From Clostridiales bacterium (GTDB lineage Bacteria; Bacillota; Clostridia; Oscillospirales; Oscillospiraceae), in the NCBI GenBank assembly GCA_003525905.1, contig DQIA01000073.1:1-28375 (forward strand): a DNA stretch of 28,375 nt. Reading direction: 5' to 3'. Below, piece by piece: positions 15,227 through 23,550 of this stretch (the stretch's first letter is position 1; each line of letters begins with the position of its first letter). The position numbers and the translations under genes are program-made. The notes under the pieces were generated by a model, which saw only the letters and a list, made by a program, of their open reading frames with translations, was not told the DNA's origin and ran no database searches.

Positions 15227-16834
15227 TTAATAGCTGCCGTAGTAGTAGAAATCATCCGAGTTGTCGCTCTCAATGGTCTCTGCGTTCTCCTTCACATCCT
15301 TCCCGTAGGGGAAGGCGATCCAGTCGTCGGCCGTCAGGCCGCTTTTGATCTCCGTATAGCCCCACTGCACGACGCCCGTCGTCACATACTGCTTGTGCAG
15401 GAGCTGATCCTCACCGCGGCGATAGACATAGCTGCCGCCTTCATCCTGCCGGATGAAGCGTGTCTCGATGCGCAGGGCATCCTCGCTGGCCGTCGACGCA
15501 GCGTTAAAGTAGACGTCGACCCACTCGTCCTCGCGCAGCGGGCTGTCCGCATCGAGCGCAATGAGCATGGTGTAGAAGCTGACGTTCTGGTTGCCGGACG
15601 AGTAATAGGGATTATTGGAGGAGGGCACCGGGGTATCGGAGATCTCCGCCACCGTACCGTAGACCTCGCCGTGCTCCCACGACTGGATGCGCATCTGGGT
15701 GCCGACCGGATATTTATCGCGGTCCAGCTCCGTCACGCCGGTCTTGACATAATAACCGCCGCCGCCGGAGACGACGATCACGGGGCTTCCCTCCTGCTTG
15801 GCTGTATCGGGGTCATTCACACGGAGCACCGTGCCGTCCAGCGCGGACGTTACGACGCCGTTCGCCGCCTCCCGCTTCATGCGCTCCAGCTCGACCTTGT
15901 CCATGCGGAGCTTCAGGTCGAGGTCGCGGATTTCCTTCTGCTTCTCGGCGCGCATCTTTGCGATCTCCGCCGCAGTGTATTCGCCGTCATAGTCGACGAC
16001 CGTGACATCCGGGCCGGGCGAAACACGGGGAGCAGCCTGCGTTTCCGTCTGCACGTCATTCTGCTCCGGCACGAACACCGTAAAGCGGATGGTCTGCGTT
16101 TCCTCGTCGCGCGTAAGCTTCAGCGGAAGCTCGCTGAGCAGCTCGGCGTGCAGGGCATTGCCCTCGCGCACCTGGAACACGACCCACAGCTCCGTTTTTT
16201 CGCCGAGGAGCTCTTCAAAATAGGACTGATCATACTGCATATCCGCCGCGCAGAGGTAGAACAGCGGAGAGGCCTGCGTGCCCTCGCCGCCCATGAGATA
16301 GGGCAGCTCCTCCGGGGCAATGGGAACGGTCGGCTCCGTCGGCTCAGGCGGCTGGGTCGGCTCGTCCGTCGGCTCCGGCTCCGTCGGCTCCGTGGGGGGA
16401 TCCGTCGGCTGCGTCGGCACATAGGGACGCAGGCGGTTGATGTTGGCGAGGTCCTTTTTGGCCTTGTTGAGGTTCAGATCGTCCTTCTTGACCGCAATCT
16501 CCTGCCGCTCGACCTGAATGTCGGAGAGTGTGGTGTCATAGCGGAACAGCGGGTCTCCCTTCTTGACGGTCTGGCCCTCCTGCACGAGCAGGGCCGTGAC
16601 GGTCTGCGTATCGGAGGCATAGATCTTCTGCAGGTTATCCGCCGTCACGTTGCCGGACTGCGTGCTCTCGTTCGAGAGCCAGCCCATAAACATGGACACG
16701 GGCGCGACCTTGACAGGCTCGCTGCGGTGTCCAAGGTACCACAGCACGCCCACGACGATCGCCGCTACGAGCAGCAGGCTGATGCCCGAGATCACGATCG
16801 CTTTGACACTCTTTTTCTTATGCAAGGCTCTCAC
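15227..16834 (-). CDS. Membrane-anchored adaptor (HlyD/RND-type) with Pro/Thr-rich insertion
   Basis: About 535 residues from GTG 16834, which overlaps the ATPase end by 17 bases; TTG 16825 is the other candidate. One helix (about 12-34) anchors it. First lipoyl half and start of a helical hairpin at about 60-136; then a low-complexity stretch of P-T-E-P-T type repeats (139-171); an extra domain of about 110 residues (172-280) I do not recognise; a charged coiled coil (286-325); the second lipoyl half with G-x-V-x-x-x-L-D-G-T-V (about 326-345); and a beta-barrel/membrane-proximal part ending in acidic and tyrosine residues. The insertion sits where the hairpin tip would be. It probably links the permease to wall or exterior. 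Confidence 0.85.
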   Translation of the reverse strand: MRALHKKKSVKAIVISGISLLLVAAIVVGVLWYLGHRSEPVKVAPVSMFMGWLSNESTQSGNVTADNLQKIYASDTQTVTALLVQEGQTVKKGDPLFRYDTTLSDIQVERQEIAVKKDDLNLNKAKKDLANINRLRPYVPTQPTDPPTEPTEPEPTDEPTQPPEPTEPTVPIAPEELPYLMGGEGTQASPLFYLCAADMQYDQSYFEELLGEKTELWVVFQVREGNALHAELLSELPLKLTRDEETQTIRFTVFVPEQNDVQTETQAAPRVSPGPDVTVVDYDGEYTAAEIAKMRAEKQKEIRDLDLKLRMDKVELERMKREAANGVVTSALDGTVLRVNDPDTAKQEGSPVIVVSGGGGYYVKTGVTELDRDKYPVGTQMRIQSWEHGEVYGTVAEISDTPVPSSNNPYYSSGNQNVSFYTMLIALDADSPLREDEWVDVYFNAASTASEDALRIETRFIRQDEGGSYVYRRGEDQLLHKQYVTTGVVQWGYTEIKSGLTADDWIAFPYGKDVKENAETIESDNSDDFYYYGSY

Positions 16835-17510
16835 CGTCCCTTCTGCCGTCCGACAGGATGCCGTCGCGGATATAATTGATCCGCTTTGCGCGCTCGGCGA
16901 TCTCCTGCTCATGCGTGATCATGATGATCGTAGAGCCGGTGTCGTTCAGCGCATCGAAAATATCCATGATCTGGTTGCCCGCAGCAGAGTCCAGCGCGCC
17001 GGTCGGCTCGTCCGCCAGCAGCAGCTTTGGGCGGCCCACGATGGCACGCGCAATGGCGACGCGCTGGCACTGACCGCCGGAGAGCTGGTTCGGGCGGAAA
17101 TTCAGCCGCTGACCGAGGCCCATCATCTGCAGCGCCTCAATGGCGCGCTCGCGGCGCTCCTTCTTGTTCACACCGGCGTACAGCAGCGGCAGGGCGACAT
17201 TATCCACAGCCGAGAGCTTCGGCAGCAGATAGAAGCTCTGGAACACAAAGCCGAGCAGGCGGTTGCGGATCTCCGCCAGCTGGTTTTCGTTGGCCTTGGT
17301 GACATTCTCGCCCGTCAGCAGGTATTCGCCGCTCGTCGGTACGTCAAGGCAGCCGATGAGATTCATGAGCGTCGTCTTGCCGGAGCCAGACGGGCCCATG
17401 ATGGCGAGATAGTCGCCCTCCTCGACCTGCAGGTTGATGTTTTTCAGAATGCGGACGGTCTCCTTGCCCTGCGGATAATCCTTGCAGATATCCTTCATTT
17501 CAACGAGCAT
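16818..17510 (-). CDS. MacB/LolD-type ABC transporter ATPase
   Basis: The 230-residue ATPase has Walker A G-P-S-G-S-G-K-T-T (39-47), Q-loop Q91, signature L-S-G-G-Q (143-147), Walker B L-L-L-A-D-E-P-T-G (163-171) and the switch His in I-T-H-E. The L-x-L-P-x-x-Y-A-G and T-G-A-L-D elements are those of the MacB/LolD class that drives FtsX-type permeases. ATG 17510 was chosen because GGGAGGAG lies 6 bases before it and residue 2 onward matches the family; it overlaps the end of the lipoprotein gene by 11 bases, so the two are probably translated together. An upstream extension would lack family similarity. Confidence 0.96.
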   Translation of the reverse strand: MLVEMKDICKDYPQGKETVRILKNINLQVEEGDYLAIMGPSGSGKTTLMNLIGCLDVPTSGEYLLTGENVTKANENQLAEIRNRLLGFVFQSFYLLPKLSAVDNVALPLLYAGVNKKERRERAIEALQMMGLGQRLNFRPNQLSGGQCQRVAIARAIVGRPKLLLADEPTGALDSAAGNQIMDIFDALNDTGSTIIMITHEQEIAERAKRINYIRDGILSDGRRDGESLA

Positions 17511-18843
17511 AGGTGACTCCTCCCGTCTGAGAAGACTCGCCGTCCTCGCTGCCTGCAGACTCCTCTTCGCCGCCCTCGATGAGACCAGTGTCCGCGCTGT
17601 CGCCGATAGCGCCGCTGTCCACATAGCCGTCGTCGATGCCGCCGTTGTCGATCATGCCGCTGTCATCGACGCCGTCGCTCGGCTCTGCGCTCGGATCCTC
17701 CGTCGGCATGGTGTGCGTTGTCGGGTCGCCCTCCTCCATGCCGTCCTCGGGGAAGGCGATGTAATCCTCCGCCGCAAGGCCGTCGAGGATCTCATAGGTA
17801 TTGTAGGTCTCGTCGAACGTGCCGACGGTGACGGTGCGCTTCTCGAGCTTGCCGTCCTTCTCGGCCCAGACCCAGAAGCCCTCCTCCGCAGAGCCCTGCA
17901 GGAATGAGGCGTCGAGCTTCATGGTGTCGGAGACCGTGCCGCCGTCCGACGGCTCGATATAGACGTGCTGACCGAGCATCAGGCCGTCCGTGCTGTCGAG
18001 CTCGACATAGAACGGATAGTTGCTGGAGCTGCTCGTATCATCGGAATTGGAATAGCCGTAGCCATAGGAAAAGCCGGCGTTGCCGGAGCTCGGGTTTTCC
18101 GTATCGATCTCCGCGATGGTGCCGGACCAGACGGAATCGTCCACACGGGAGCGGATGACAACGGGAACGCCGACGGCGATGTCGCTGCGGTTCAGCTCGT
18201 TGATCTTGCCCTTGACGCGGTAAGCGCCGTCCTGCACCAGCGTGATGTAAGCTGCGGCATTGCCGCTGCTGTCCGTGCCGTTCTCGTTGATGGCCTGCAC
18301 CTTGCCGTCCACAGGAGCCGTCACATTCGCGGTGCCGGAGCCGGAGGTCATGGCATCGAGTTCCTTCTGCTTGACGGTGATATTATACTCCGCTTCCTTC
18401 TTGTCGGCCTCAAGTGCCTGGATCTGCACGGTGTAGGAGAGCTGCTCCGAGGTGGGCGCGCTCTTCTTTTCCTTCTCGAGCTGGGAGATCTGGGACGTCA
18501 GATCCTTGACGTTGTTCTTCATCTGCTCAATCTCAAGTTTGGCCTTGTCGATGGTGAGCTGCATATCCTCCATATCATAGGTAAACAGGACCTCGCCGGA
18601 CTTGACCTCCTGGCCGACCTCGACATTGAGCTGCTTGATCTTCCGGCTGGAATCGCGGTCAACCTTGATCTCCTTCTGCGCCACGACGACGCCGGAGCTG
18701 GCGTTCGCGCCGCCGAGTGAGCCATAGCCCGTAAGCGCCGCCACAGACTGCACATAAACCGCCGCTTTCCCGGAGCCGCAGGCAGACAGCAGCCCGACCG
18801 CAAGCACCAATGCCAGCAGGCAGCAAAGCATTCGTTTCTTCAT
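17500..18843 (-). CDS. Lipoprotein adaptor (HlyD/MacA-like) of the ABC export system
   Basis: The 447-residue protein begins with a lipoprotein signal, K-K-R then a hydrophobic run and L-L-S-A-C with C22 as the lipid-bearing residue. It then shows the adaptor plan: a first lipoyl half with V-E-V-G-Q-E-V-K-S-G-E-V-L, a helical hairpin with K/E-rich coiled coil (about 95-165), the second half (T-A-P-V-D-G-K-V), a beta barrel, and a C-terminal tail of about 65 residues rich in Asp, Gly, Ser and Glu. GGAGG lies 7 bases before the ATG. It is first in the operon, and its partner adaptor is two genes later. Having both a lipid-anchored and a helix-anchored adaptor suggests they work at different places or form a mixed ring. 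Confidence 0.9.
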   Translation of the reverse strand: MKKRMLCCLLALVLAVGLLSACGSGKAAVYVQSVAALTGYGSLGGANASSGVVVAQKEIKVDRDSSRKIKQLNVEVGQEVKSGEVLFTYDMEDMQLTIDKAKLEIEQMKNNVKDLTSQISQLEKEKKSAPTSEQLSYTVQIQALEADKKEAEYNITVKQKELDAMTSGSGTANVTAPVDGKVQAINENGTDSSGNAAAYITLVQDGAYRVKGKINELNRSDIAVGVPVVIRSRVDDSVWSGTIAEIDTENPSSGNAGFSYGYGYSNSDDTSSSSNYPFYVELDSTDGLMLGQHVYIEPSDGGTVSDTMKLDASFLQGSAEEGFWVWAEKDGKLEKRTVTVGTFDETYNTYEILDGLAAEDYIAFPEDGMEEGDPTTHTMPTEDPSAEPSDGVDDSGMIDNGGIDDGYVDSGAIGDSADTGLIEGGEEESAGSEDGESSQTGGVTYAR

Positions 18844-18861
18844 TGTAGATCCTCCGTTTCT

Positions 18862-18876
18862 GCGCCGCAGCGGCGC
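18862..18876. promoter_or_regulatory. Perfect palindrome in the leader of the export operon
   Basis: GCGCCGC-A-GCGGCGC is a 7-1-7 inverted repeat located a few bases before the GGAGG of the lipoprotein gene on the minus strand. It could be a repressor site or a leader hairpin; nothing more can be said. Confidence 0.4.
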
Positions 18877-18937
18877 TTCCTCTCAGCCAGCCGAAAAAGT
18901 CCCTCTGGTTTTTCGCCGGACTGTTTCCTCTATATAG

Positions 18938-18955
18938 ACGGCGCCGGTGCGCCGT
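18938..18955. repeat. Hairpin between mrp and the export operon
   Basis: ACGGCGC-CGGT-GCGCCGT is a 7-bp stem flanked on one side by CTATATAG. On the minus strand it follows the mrp stop by about 43 bases, but no T run follows, so a terminator role is doubtful. I could not find a convincing promoter for the export operon in this 154-base gap. Confidence 0.35.
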
Positions 18956-18997
18956 TCGTTCCCTTGTATCGGAAAATAATTCCGTGGAAAAGGTGCC

Positions 18998-19822
18998 TCA
19001 GCGCGCGAGGATGGCCTGCAGGGCAGGCTCGAGCTCCGTCGTGTCGAGTGATTCGACACGGCCCGCATCGCAGGCCTCCGCCACGGCGGGGTCGATAGGC
19101 AGGCGCGCGAGCACCGGCAGATGATAGGCCTGCGCCGTCTCGTCCAGATGACTCTTGCCGAAGATCTGATGGCACTTGCCGCAGTCCGGGCAGCGGAAGT
19201 AGCTGTAGTTCTCCACAAGGCCGATGACGGGCACATGCATCATCTCGGCCATGCGTACGGCCTTGGCCACGATCAGGGAGACAAGCTCCTGCGGCGAGGT
19301 GACGATCACGATGCCGTCCACCGGCAGGGACTGGAAGACCGTCAGGGGCACGTCGCCGGTTCCGGGGGGCATGTCGACGAACAGATAGTCGACATTTTCC
19401 CACACGACGTCCGTCCAGAACTGCTTCACCGCGCCCGCAATGATGGGTCCGCGCCAGAGAACAGGGTCATCCTCATGCTCGAGCAGCAGGTTCACGGACA
19501 TGATCTGGATGCCGCTTTCCGTCACGGCCGGGTAAATGCCCTCCTCATCCGCACTGGCGCATTCGCTGACGCCGAAGGCCTTCGGGATGGACGGGCCGGT
19601 GATATCGGCGTCCAGCACGCCGGCGCGGCGGCCGGTGCGCTGCATGGCCGTTGCCAGCATGGCAGAAACGGTGCTCTTGCCGACGCCGCCCTTGCCGGAC
19701 ACGACGGCGATGACCTTGCCGATCTTGGACTTCGGATTGGGCTGCGCTTGCAGGCTCTCCGGCTTGCGCTCCGAGCAGGCTTCACCGCAGCTCGAGCAAT
19801 TGCCTCCGCAGGTTTCACTCAT
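18998..19822 (-). CDS. Mrp/NBP35-family Fe-S cluster carrier ATPase
   Basis: The 274-residue P-loop ATPase has a deviant Walker A, G-K-G-G-V-G-K-S-T (43-51), D-A-D-I-T-G-P-S (71-78) and M-P-P-G-T-G-D (151-157), all signatures of Mrp/ApbC. At the N-terminus C5, C9, C12 and C16 form a C-x3-C-x2-C-x3-C set, as in NBP35-type proteins, and near the C-terminus is C-P-D-C-G-K-C (211-217), whose C-x-x-C is where the bridging Fe-S cluster binds in dimers. It is thought to carry clusters to target proteins in the cytosol. ATG 19822 was chosen: AAGGAG lies 11 bases upstream and the Cys cluster begins at once. A promoter is at 19882-19910. Confidence 0.95.
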   Translation of the reverse strand: MSETCGGNCSSCGEACSERKPESLQAQPNPKSKIGKVIAVVSGKGGVGKSTVSAMLATAMQRTGRRAGVLDADITGPSIPKAFGVSECASADEEGIYPAVTESGIQIMSVNLLLEHEDDPVLWRGPIIAGAVKQFWTDVVWENVDYLFVDMPPGTGDVPLTVFQSLPVDGIVIVTSPQELVSLIVAKAVRMAEMMHVPVIGLVENYSYFRCPDCGKCHQIFGKSHLDETAQAYHLPVLARLPIDPAVAEACDAGRVESLDTTELEPALQAILAR

Positions 19823-19843
19823 GATGCAAAAATCTCCTTTTGA

Positions 19844-19866
19844 CCGCTCCGGGGTATACGGAGCGG
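19844..19866. promoter_or_regulatory. Leader hairpin of the mrp gene
   Basis: CCGCTCC (19844-19850) pairs with GGAGCGG (19860-19866) around GGGGTATAC. On the minus strand it lies between the expected transcription start (near 19875) and the AAGGAG site. The role is unknown. Confidence 0.4.
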
Positions 19867-19881
19867 ATATAGTCATGGTAT

Positions 19882-19910
19882 ATTATAGCCGCTGCGGCCC
19901 CCAGACACAA
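19882..19910 (-). promoter_or_regulatory. Promoter of the mrp gene
   Basis: On the minus strand TTGTGT (19910-19905), 17 bases, then perfect TATAAT (19887-19882). A second TTGACA further upstream near 19960 lacks a good -10 partner. Confidence 0.75.
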
Positions 19911-20002
19911 GTCCGAAAGCCGCAGAATTCATGAATATTCCATTAAGAAATCGCAAACTGTCAAAAACCTGCCCAGCCGAAAGTTTCGGAGGGAAGAAAA
20001 GT

Positions 20003-20033
20003 GGGAAAGGAAACCATACGAGTGTCCTTTCCC
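20003..20033 (-). terminator. Probable terminator after the ABC-F gene
   Basis: On the minus strand GGGAAAGGA (20033-20025) pairs with TCCTTTCCC (20011-20003), and ACTTTTCTT follows. The 13-base loop and the broken T run make it weaker than the others here. Confidence 0.6.
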
Positions 20034-20057
20034 GTTCCACAATCCGGCGTGCAGGCC

Positions 20058-21935
20058 TCACCCCTGCTCCAGCGCCTGCGCGGCCTCCTCCCAGCGAGCC
20101 ATCAGGTCCTCCAGCTCCGCCTCGCAGCGCTCCTTTTCCGCCGTCAGGCGCAGCAGCTCCTGATAGTCGCTCGCAGCCCCGGCCAGCGCCTGCTCGAGCT
20201 GCGCCGCCTCGTCCTCCTTCGCAGCGATCTCCCGCTCGAGCCTGCGGACGAGCTTTTCCAGCTCCTTGCTGCCGGAGACCGGCTTGGCCTGCTTCTCCTT
20301 CTTTGGCTGGGCGGGCCGCTGACGGGCGGCCGCCTCGTGCTCCAGAATGGCGCGGTATTTGGCATAGCCGCACGGGAAGTCGCGGATGGTCCCGTCTGAA
20401 AGCTCCCAGATACGGGTGGCGAATTTATCGACAAAATAGCGGTCGTGCGAGACGAAGATCAGCGTGCCCTCGTAGTCCTCGAGGGCGCATTCGATCCATT
20501 CGCGCGAGGCGACGTCCAGATGGTTCGTCGGCTCGTCGAGCACGAGCAGATTGATTTTTTCATCCATGAGCATGCACAGCCGCAGCCGCGACTGCTCGCC
20601 GCCGGAGAGCGTGCCGACGGTCTTGAACACGTCCTCGCCGGAGAACAGGAATGCGCCGAGGCGGTCGCGCGCCGTCTGGGGCGTGCAGTTCTTCTCATAG
20701 AGCATCGTGTCATAGAGCGTGCGCTCCGGGTGGGCAAAGTGGATGACCTGCGGCAGATAGCCCGACTTGACGGACGGGCCGAACTTGATCTTGCCCTCCG
20801 CGGGCAGCTCGCCGAGCAGCACGCGCAGGAACGTCGTCTTGCCGGTGCCGTTGTCGCCGAGCAGCGCAATGCGCTCGCCGCCCCGCACCGTCAGCTCCAC
20901 GCCGGAAAACAGCGTCCGGCCGCCGAACTGCTTGCTGAGATTCTTGACGGTGAGGACTTCGTCGCCGTGGAACTCCTTTTCGCCGAAGCGGGCGCGGAGC
21001 GTCTTCTCCTTGGTCGGCCGCTCCGTCTTCTCGATGCGCTCCATGCGGTGCTGGATGGACATGGCGCGGCGGTAGAGCACGCGGTTGTTGATGCCCCAGC
21101 CCTTCATGCGCTCGACGGTGAAGCCGAGCTGCTTGAGCTTGGCCTGCTCCTGCTCATACTGCCGGAGCTGATGGTTGAAGCGCTCCTGCTTTTCATCGAG
21201 GTAGAAGCTGTAGTTGCCGCTGTAGAACTCGGCCTTGCCTGCGGATATTTCAATGATGCGCTGCACGACCTGATCGAGGAAATAACGGTCATGCGAGATC
21301 GTCAGGACCGTTCCCTTGAAGTGACGGATGTAGTCCTCCAGCCACTCCACGCTGCGCAGGTCCAGATGGTTCGTCGGCTCGTCTAGCAGCAGGATGTCCG
21401 TCTTCTCGAGCAGCAGGCGCGCCAGATTCACGCGCGTCTTTTCGCCGCCGGACAGGCGGTCAAATTCGCGGCCGCGCATTTCGGCCGGGATGCCAAGGCC
21501 GTTGCAGACCTTGTCGACTTCCGTGTCCTGCTCATAGCCGCCGCCCGTCAGATAGGCGTTGCTCAGGCGGTCATATTCGCTCAGATTCGCTCGGGAAGCA
21601 TCCTTTTCGAGCGTTTTTTCCAGTTCCTCCATCCGGCGCTTCAGAGAGGCCAGCGCAGCAAAGGCCGTGCGCAGCACATCCTCAACGGAAAATCCGGCCG
21701 GATAGACCGGGATCTGGGAGATGAGGCCCAGCTTCTTCCCAGCGGCGATATGGATCTCGCCGGAATCGGGGGACAGCTCCCCCGTCAGCAGGCGGAACAG
21801 CGTCGTCTTGCCGCAGCCGTTGCGGCCCATGATGCCGACGCATTCGCCCTCGTGAATGTCAAAGCTCAGTCCGTCCAGCAGGGTCTGGCCGACCTCAAAG
21901 GACTTGACCAGCTCGTTTACCGAAATATCGATCAT
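20058..21935 (-). CDS. ABC-F family ATPase (ribosome-associated type)
   Basis: The 625-residue protein has two ATP-binding cassettes and no membrane segments. Cassette 1: G-R-N-G-C-G-K-T-T (37-45), L-S-G-G-E (161-165), L-L-L-D-E-P-T-N-H-L-D (182-192). Cassette 2: G-D-N-G-T-G-K-T-T (360-368), L-S-G-G-E (443-447), L-D-E-P-T-N-H-L-D (466-474). Between them (about 245-315) is the charged linker that reaches the ribosomal P-site region in this family, and the last 65 residues form a coiled coil. ABC-F proteins act on ribosomes in translation or protect them from antibiotics; the subgroup cannot be settled by eye. Its ATG overlaps the rnmV stop (ATGA), so the two are coupled. Confidence 0.93.
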   Translation of the reverse strand: MIDISVNELVKSFEVGQTLLDGLSFDIHEGECVGIMGRNGCGKTTLFRLLTGELSPDSGEIHIAAGKKLGLISQIPVYPAGFSVEDVLRTAFAALASLKRRMEELEKTLEKDASRANLSEYDRLSNAYLTGGGYEQDTEVDKVCNGLGIPAEMRGREFDRLSGGEKTRVNLARLLLEKTDILLLDEPTNHLDLRSVEWLEDYIRHFKGTVLTISHDRYFLDQVVQRIIEISAGKAEFYSGNYSFYLDEKQERFNHQLRQYEQEQAKLKQLGFTVERMKGWGINNRVLYRRAMSIQHRMERIEKTERPTKEKTLRARFGEKEFHGDEVLTVKNLSKQFGGRTLFSGVELTVRGGERIALLGDNGTGKTTFLRVLLGELPAEGKIKFGPSVKSGYLPQVIHFAHPERTLYDTMLYEKNCTPQTARDRLGAFLFSGEDVFKTVGTLSGGEQSRLRLCMLMDEKINLLVLDEPTNHLDVASREWIECALEDYEGTLIFVSHDRYFVDKFATRIWELSDGTIRDFPCGYAKYRAILEHEAAARQRPAQPKKEKQAKPVSGSKELEKLVRRLEREIAAKEDEAAQLEQALAGAASDYQELLRLTAEKERCEAELEDLMARWEEAAQALEQG

Positions 21936-22516
21936 CGCAGTTCTCCATAGCGGTGTTGAAATTCTTCGCGCGTCATCAGCAGATTCAGCGCCTGCAGCAG
22001 CCCCGCGCTGCCGAGATGCTCCGGCAGGCCAAGCTCCTGCTGCAGCGCGCGGCGGCGCGCCGCGCTGTCCGCCCCGCCGGAAAGTCCGGCGAGATACAGG
22101 TCCGTTTTTGTGATGGGGTCCGGCGGCTCCGGCGAGTCCTCCGCCTGCGCCCCTGCCCGCCGCAGCGCCTCGAGCAGCACCTCCGGCGGCATGCCCTCCA
22201 CGCCAAGCTTGCCCTCCCTGCCGGGGGCGCGCTTGCGGCGCTCCTTGCCCGGCACATCGGGGATATAGGCGTGCAGCACCCGCTCCGGCGGCAGCGCGCC
22301 CTTGAGGAAATTGCGGATGACGAAGCCCGCACCGTCGGAGTCCGTTAAAATAATGAGGCCCCGTGCTGCGGCGACCTGCCGCAGAAAGCCGAGCAGCCGC
22401 CTGTCCTTCATCACGCCGAAGCCATGCGTCTCGATGACGGGCGCATCGACGAGCTGGCTCAGGACATTTTTGTCATAGCGCCCCTCGACGACGATGGCCT
22501 GCCGCAGCTTAATCAT
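21932..22516 (-). CDS. rnmV: Ribonuclease M5 (5S rRNA maturation, Toprim enzyme)
   Basis: The 194-residue protein begins with the Toprim fold: V-V-E-G-R-Y-D-K with catalytic E11, then T-D-S-D-G-A-G with D59 and D61, and G-K-E-R-R-K. These, the length and the conserved I-P-D-V-P-G fit RNase M5, which trims 5S rRNA precursor in Firmicutes. It usually sits near rsmA (ksgA); here it lies between holA, which it overlaps by 8 bases, and the ABC-F gene, which it overlaps by 4. The middle region (about 120-150) is rich in Pro and Glu and somewhat unusual. Confidence 0.9.
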   Translation of the reverse strand: MIKLRQAIVVEGRYDKNVLSQLVDAPVIETHGFGVMKDRRLLGFLRQVAAARGLIILTDSDGAGFVIRNFLKGALPPERVLHAYIPDVPGKERRKRAPGREGKLGVEGMPPEVLLEALRRAGAQAEDSPEPPDPITKTDLYLAGLSGGADSAARRRALQQELGLPEHLGSAGLLQALNLLMTREEFQHRYGELR

Positions 22517-23546
22517 GGCGGGCCTCCTCGGCGAGCTGCAGGATCAGAAGCTCCAGAATCCGCGCCGGGTCGTCATAGGACGTCTTCATCTGCCGGTCGG
22601 CCTCGCAGCACAGCAGCACGGCCTGCGCGCAGAAGCGGTCCGACAGCCGCCGCGCCTGCGCAAAGCACTTGTTGGCCGCAAACGGCGCGACGCCGCAGAG
22701 CGAGGCAAGGTCCTGCGAGGTCTTCCCGGCCGCCTGCAGGATGCGCGCGGCATGGAGCCTGCGCATATGGCTGCCGACCGCGCCGAGCATGGCGATGGGC
22801 TCGGCCCGCAGCTTGAGCATGACGCTCAGGCGCTCGAGTGCACGGTCAAACTCGCGCTGGCCCAGTGCGTCGGTGATCTCAAAGACGACCGCCTCGAGCG
22901 TCGGCTCCACAACGGCGTCGATGTCCGCGCGGACAATGTCGTCCGCGCCGGAATAGGCGCAGATCTTTGCGATCTCGGCATCGAGCCGTGTCATGGACGA
23001 GCCGCAGCGCTGCAGCAGGTAGCCGCAGAGCGCAGGCGAAATATTCTTTTTCTCCGCACGGAAGTGCCGCACGATCCACGCCGTGAGGTCGCGCTCGGTC
23101 TGGTAGGCGAATTCTGCCAGCACGGCGTTCTTCTCCATGGCGTCCCAGAGCTTTTTCTTCCGCTTGTCCGGCTTGAAGTCCGCATAGACGAGCACTAGGC
23201 AGGCATAGTCCGGGATGTCGGAAAACAGCGCCGCCAGCTGTGTACGGTCGTCCTCCGGCAGGGCGAACAGATCGACGTCGTCGACCTGGATCATCGTGCG
23301 CTCCGCCATCATCGGCAGGGCCTCGAGGCTCTCCGAGAGGACCTGCATCGAAAAATTCTCCGATGTCAGGCGGTGGAAGTTGAAGTCCTCCGTCGGCCCG
23401 TCGACGAGCTGCCTGCGCAGCATGGAGAGATAGTAGCGGCGAAGATAGTCCTCCTCGCCGTAGAGCACATAGAAGCTGCCGGGCGTCTTCTGCGCCAGAT
23501 CGCCCTTCAGGCGCGCATAGCCGCCGGATTCCGCTTTTTTTGCCAT
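22509..23546 (-). CDS. holA: DNA polymerase III delta subunit
   Basis: At 345 residues it has the usual length. The N-terminal part (G-S-F-Y-V-L-Y-G-E-E-D-Y-L, about 23-35) is the degenerate P-loop region of the clamp-loader delta subunit, followed by V-V-E-P-T-L-E-A-x-V-F-E-I-T-D-A-L (about 213-229) and the helical collar region with Y-D-D-P-A-R-I-L-E-L-L-I-L-Q-L near the end. Delta opens the beta clamp during loading. It starts 4 bases after the comEC stop, with GAGG overlapping that stop region. The comEC-holA order is common in Firmicutes; rpsT, which often follows, is replaced here by rnmV. Confidence 0.93.
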   Translation of the reverse strand: MAKKAESGGYARLKGDLAQKTPGSFYVLYGEEDYLRRYYLSMLRRQLVDGPTEDFNFHRLTSENFSMQVLSESLEALPMMAERTMIQVDDVDLFALPEDDRTQLAALFSDIPDYACLVLVYADFKPDKRKKKLWDAMEKNAVLAEFAYQTERDLTAWIVRHFRAEKKNISPALCGYLLQRCGSSMTRLDAEIAKICAYSGADDIVRADIDAVVEPTLEAVVFEITDALGQREFDRALERLSVMLKLRAEPIAMLGAVGSHMRRLHAARILQAAGKTSQDLASLCGVAPFAANKCFAQARRLSDRFCAQAVLLCCEADRQMKTSYDDPARILELLILQLAEEARHD

Positions 23547-23550
23547 AGCC

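Noticed and set aside
15188..16879. Open frame of 563 codons on the plus strand
   Set aside because: Opposite the membrane-anchored adaptor gene; no recognisable fold or ribosome site.
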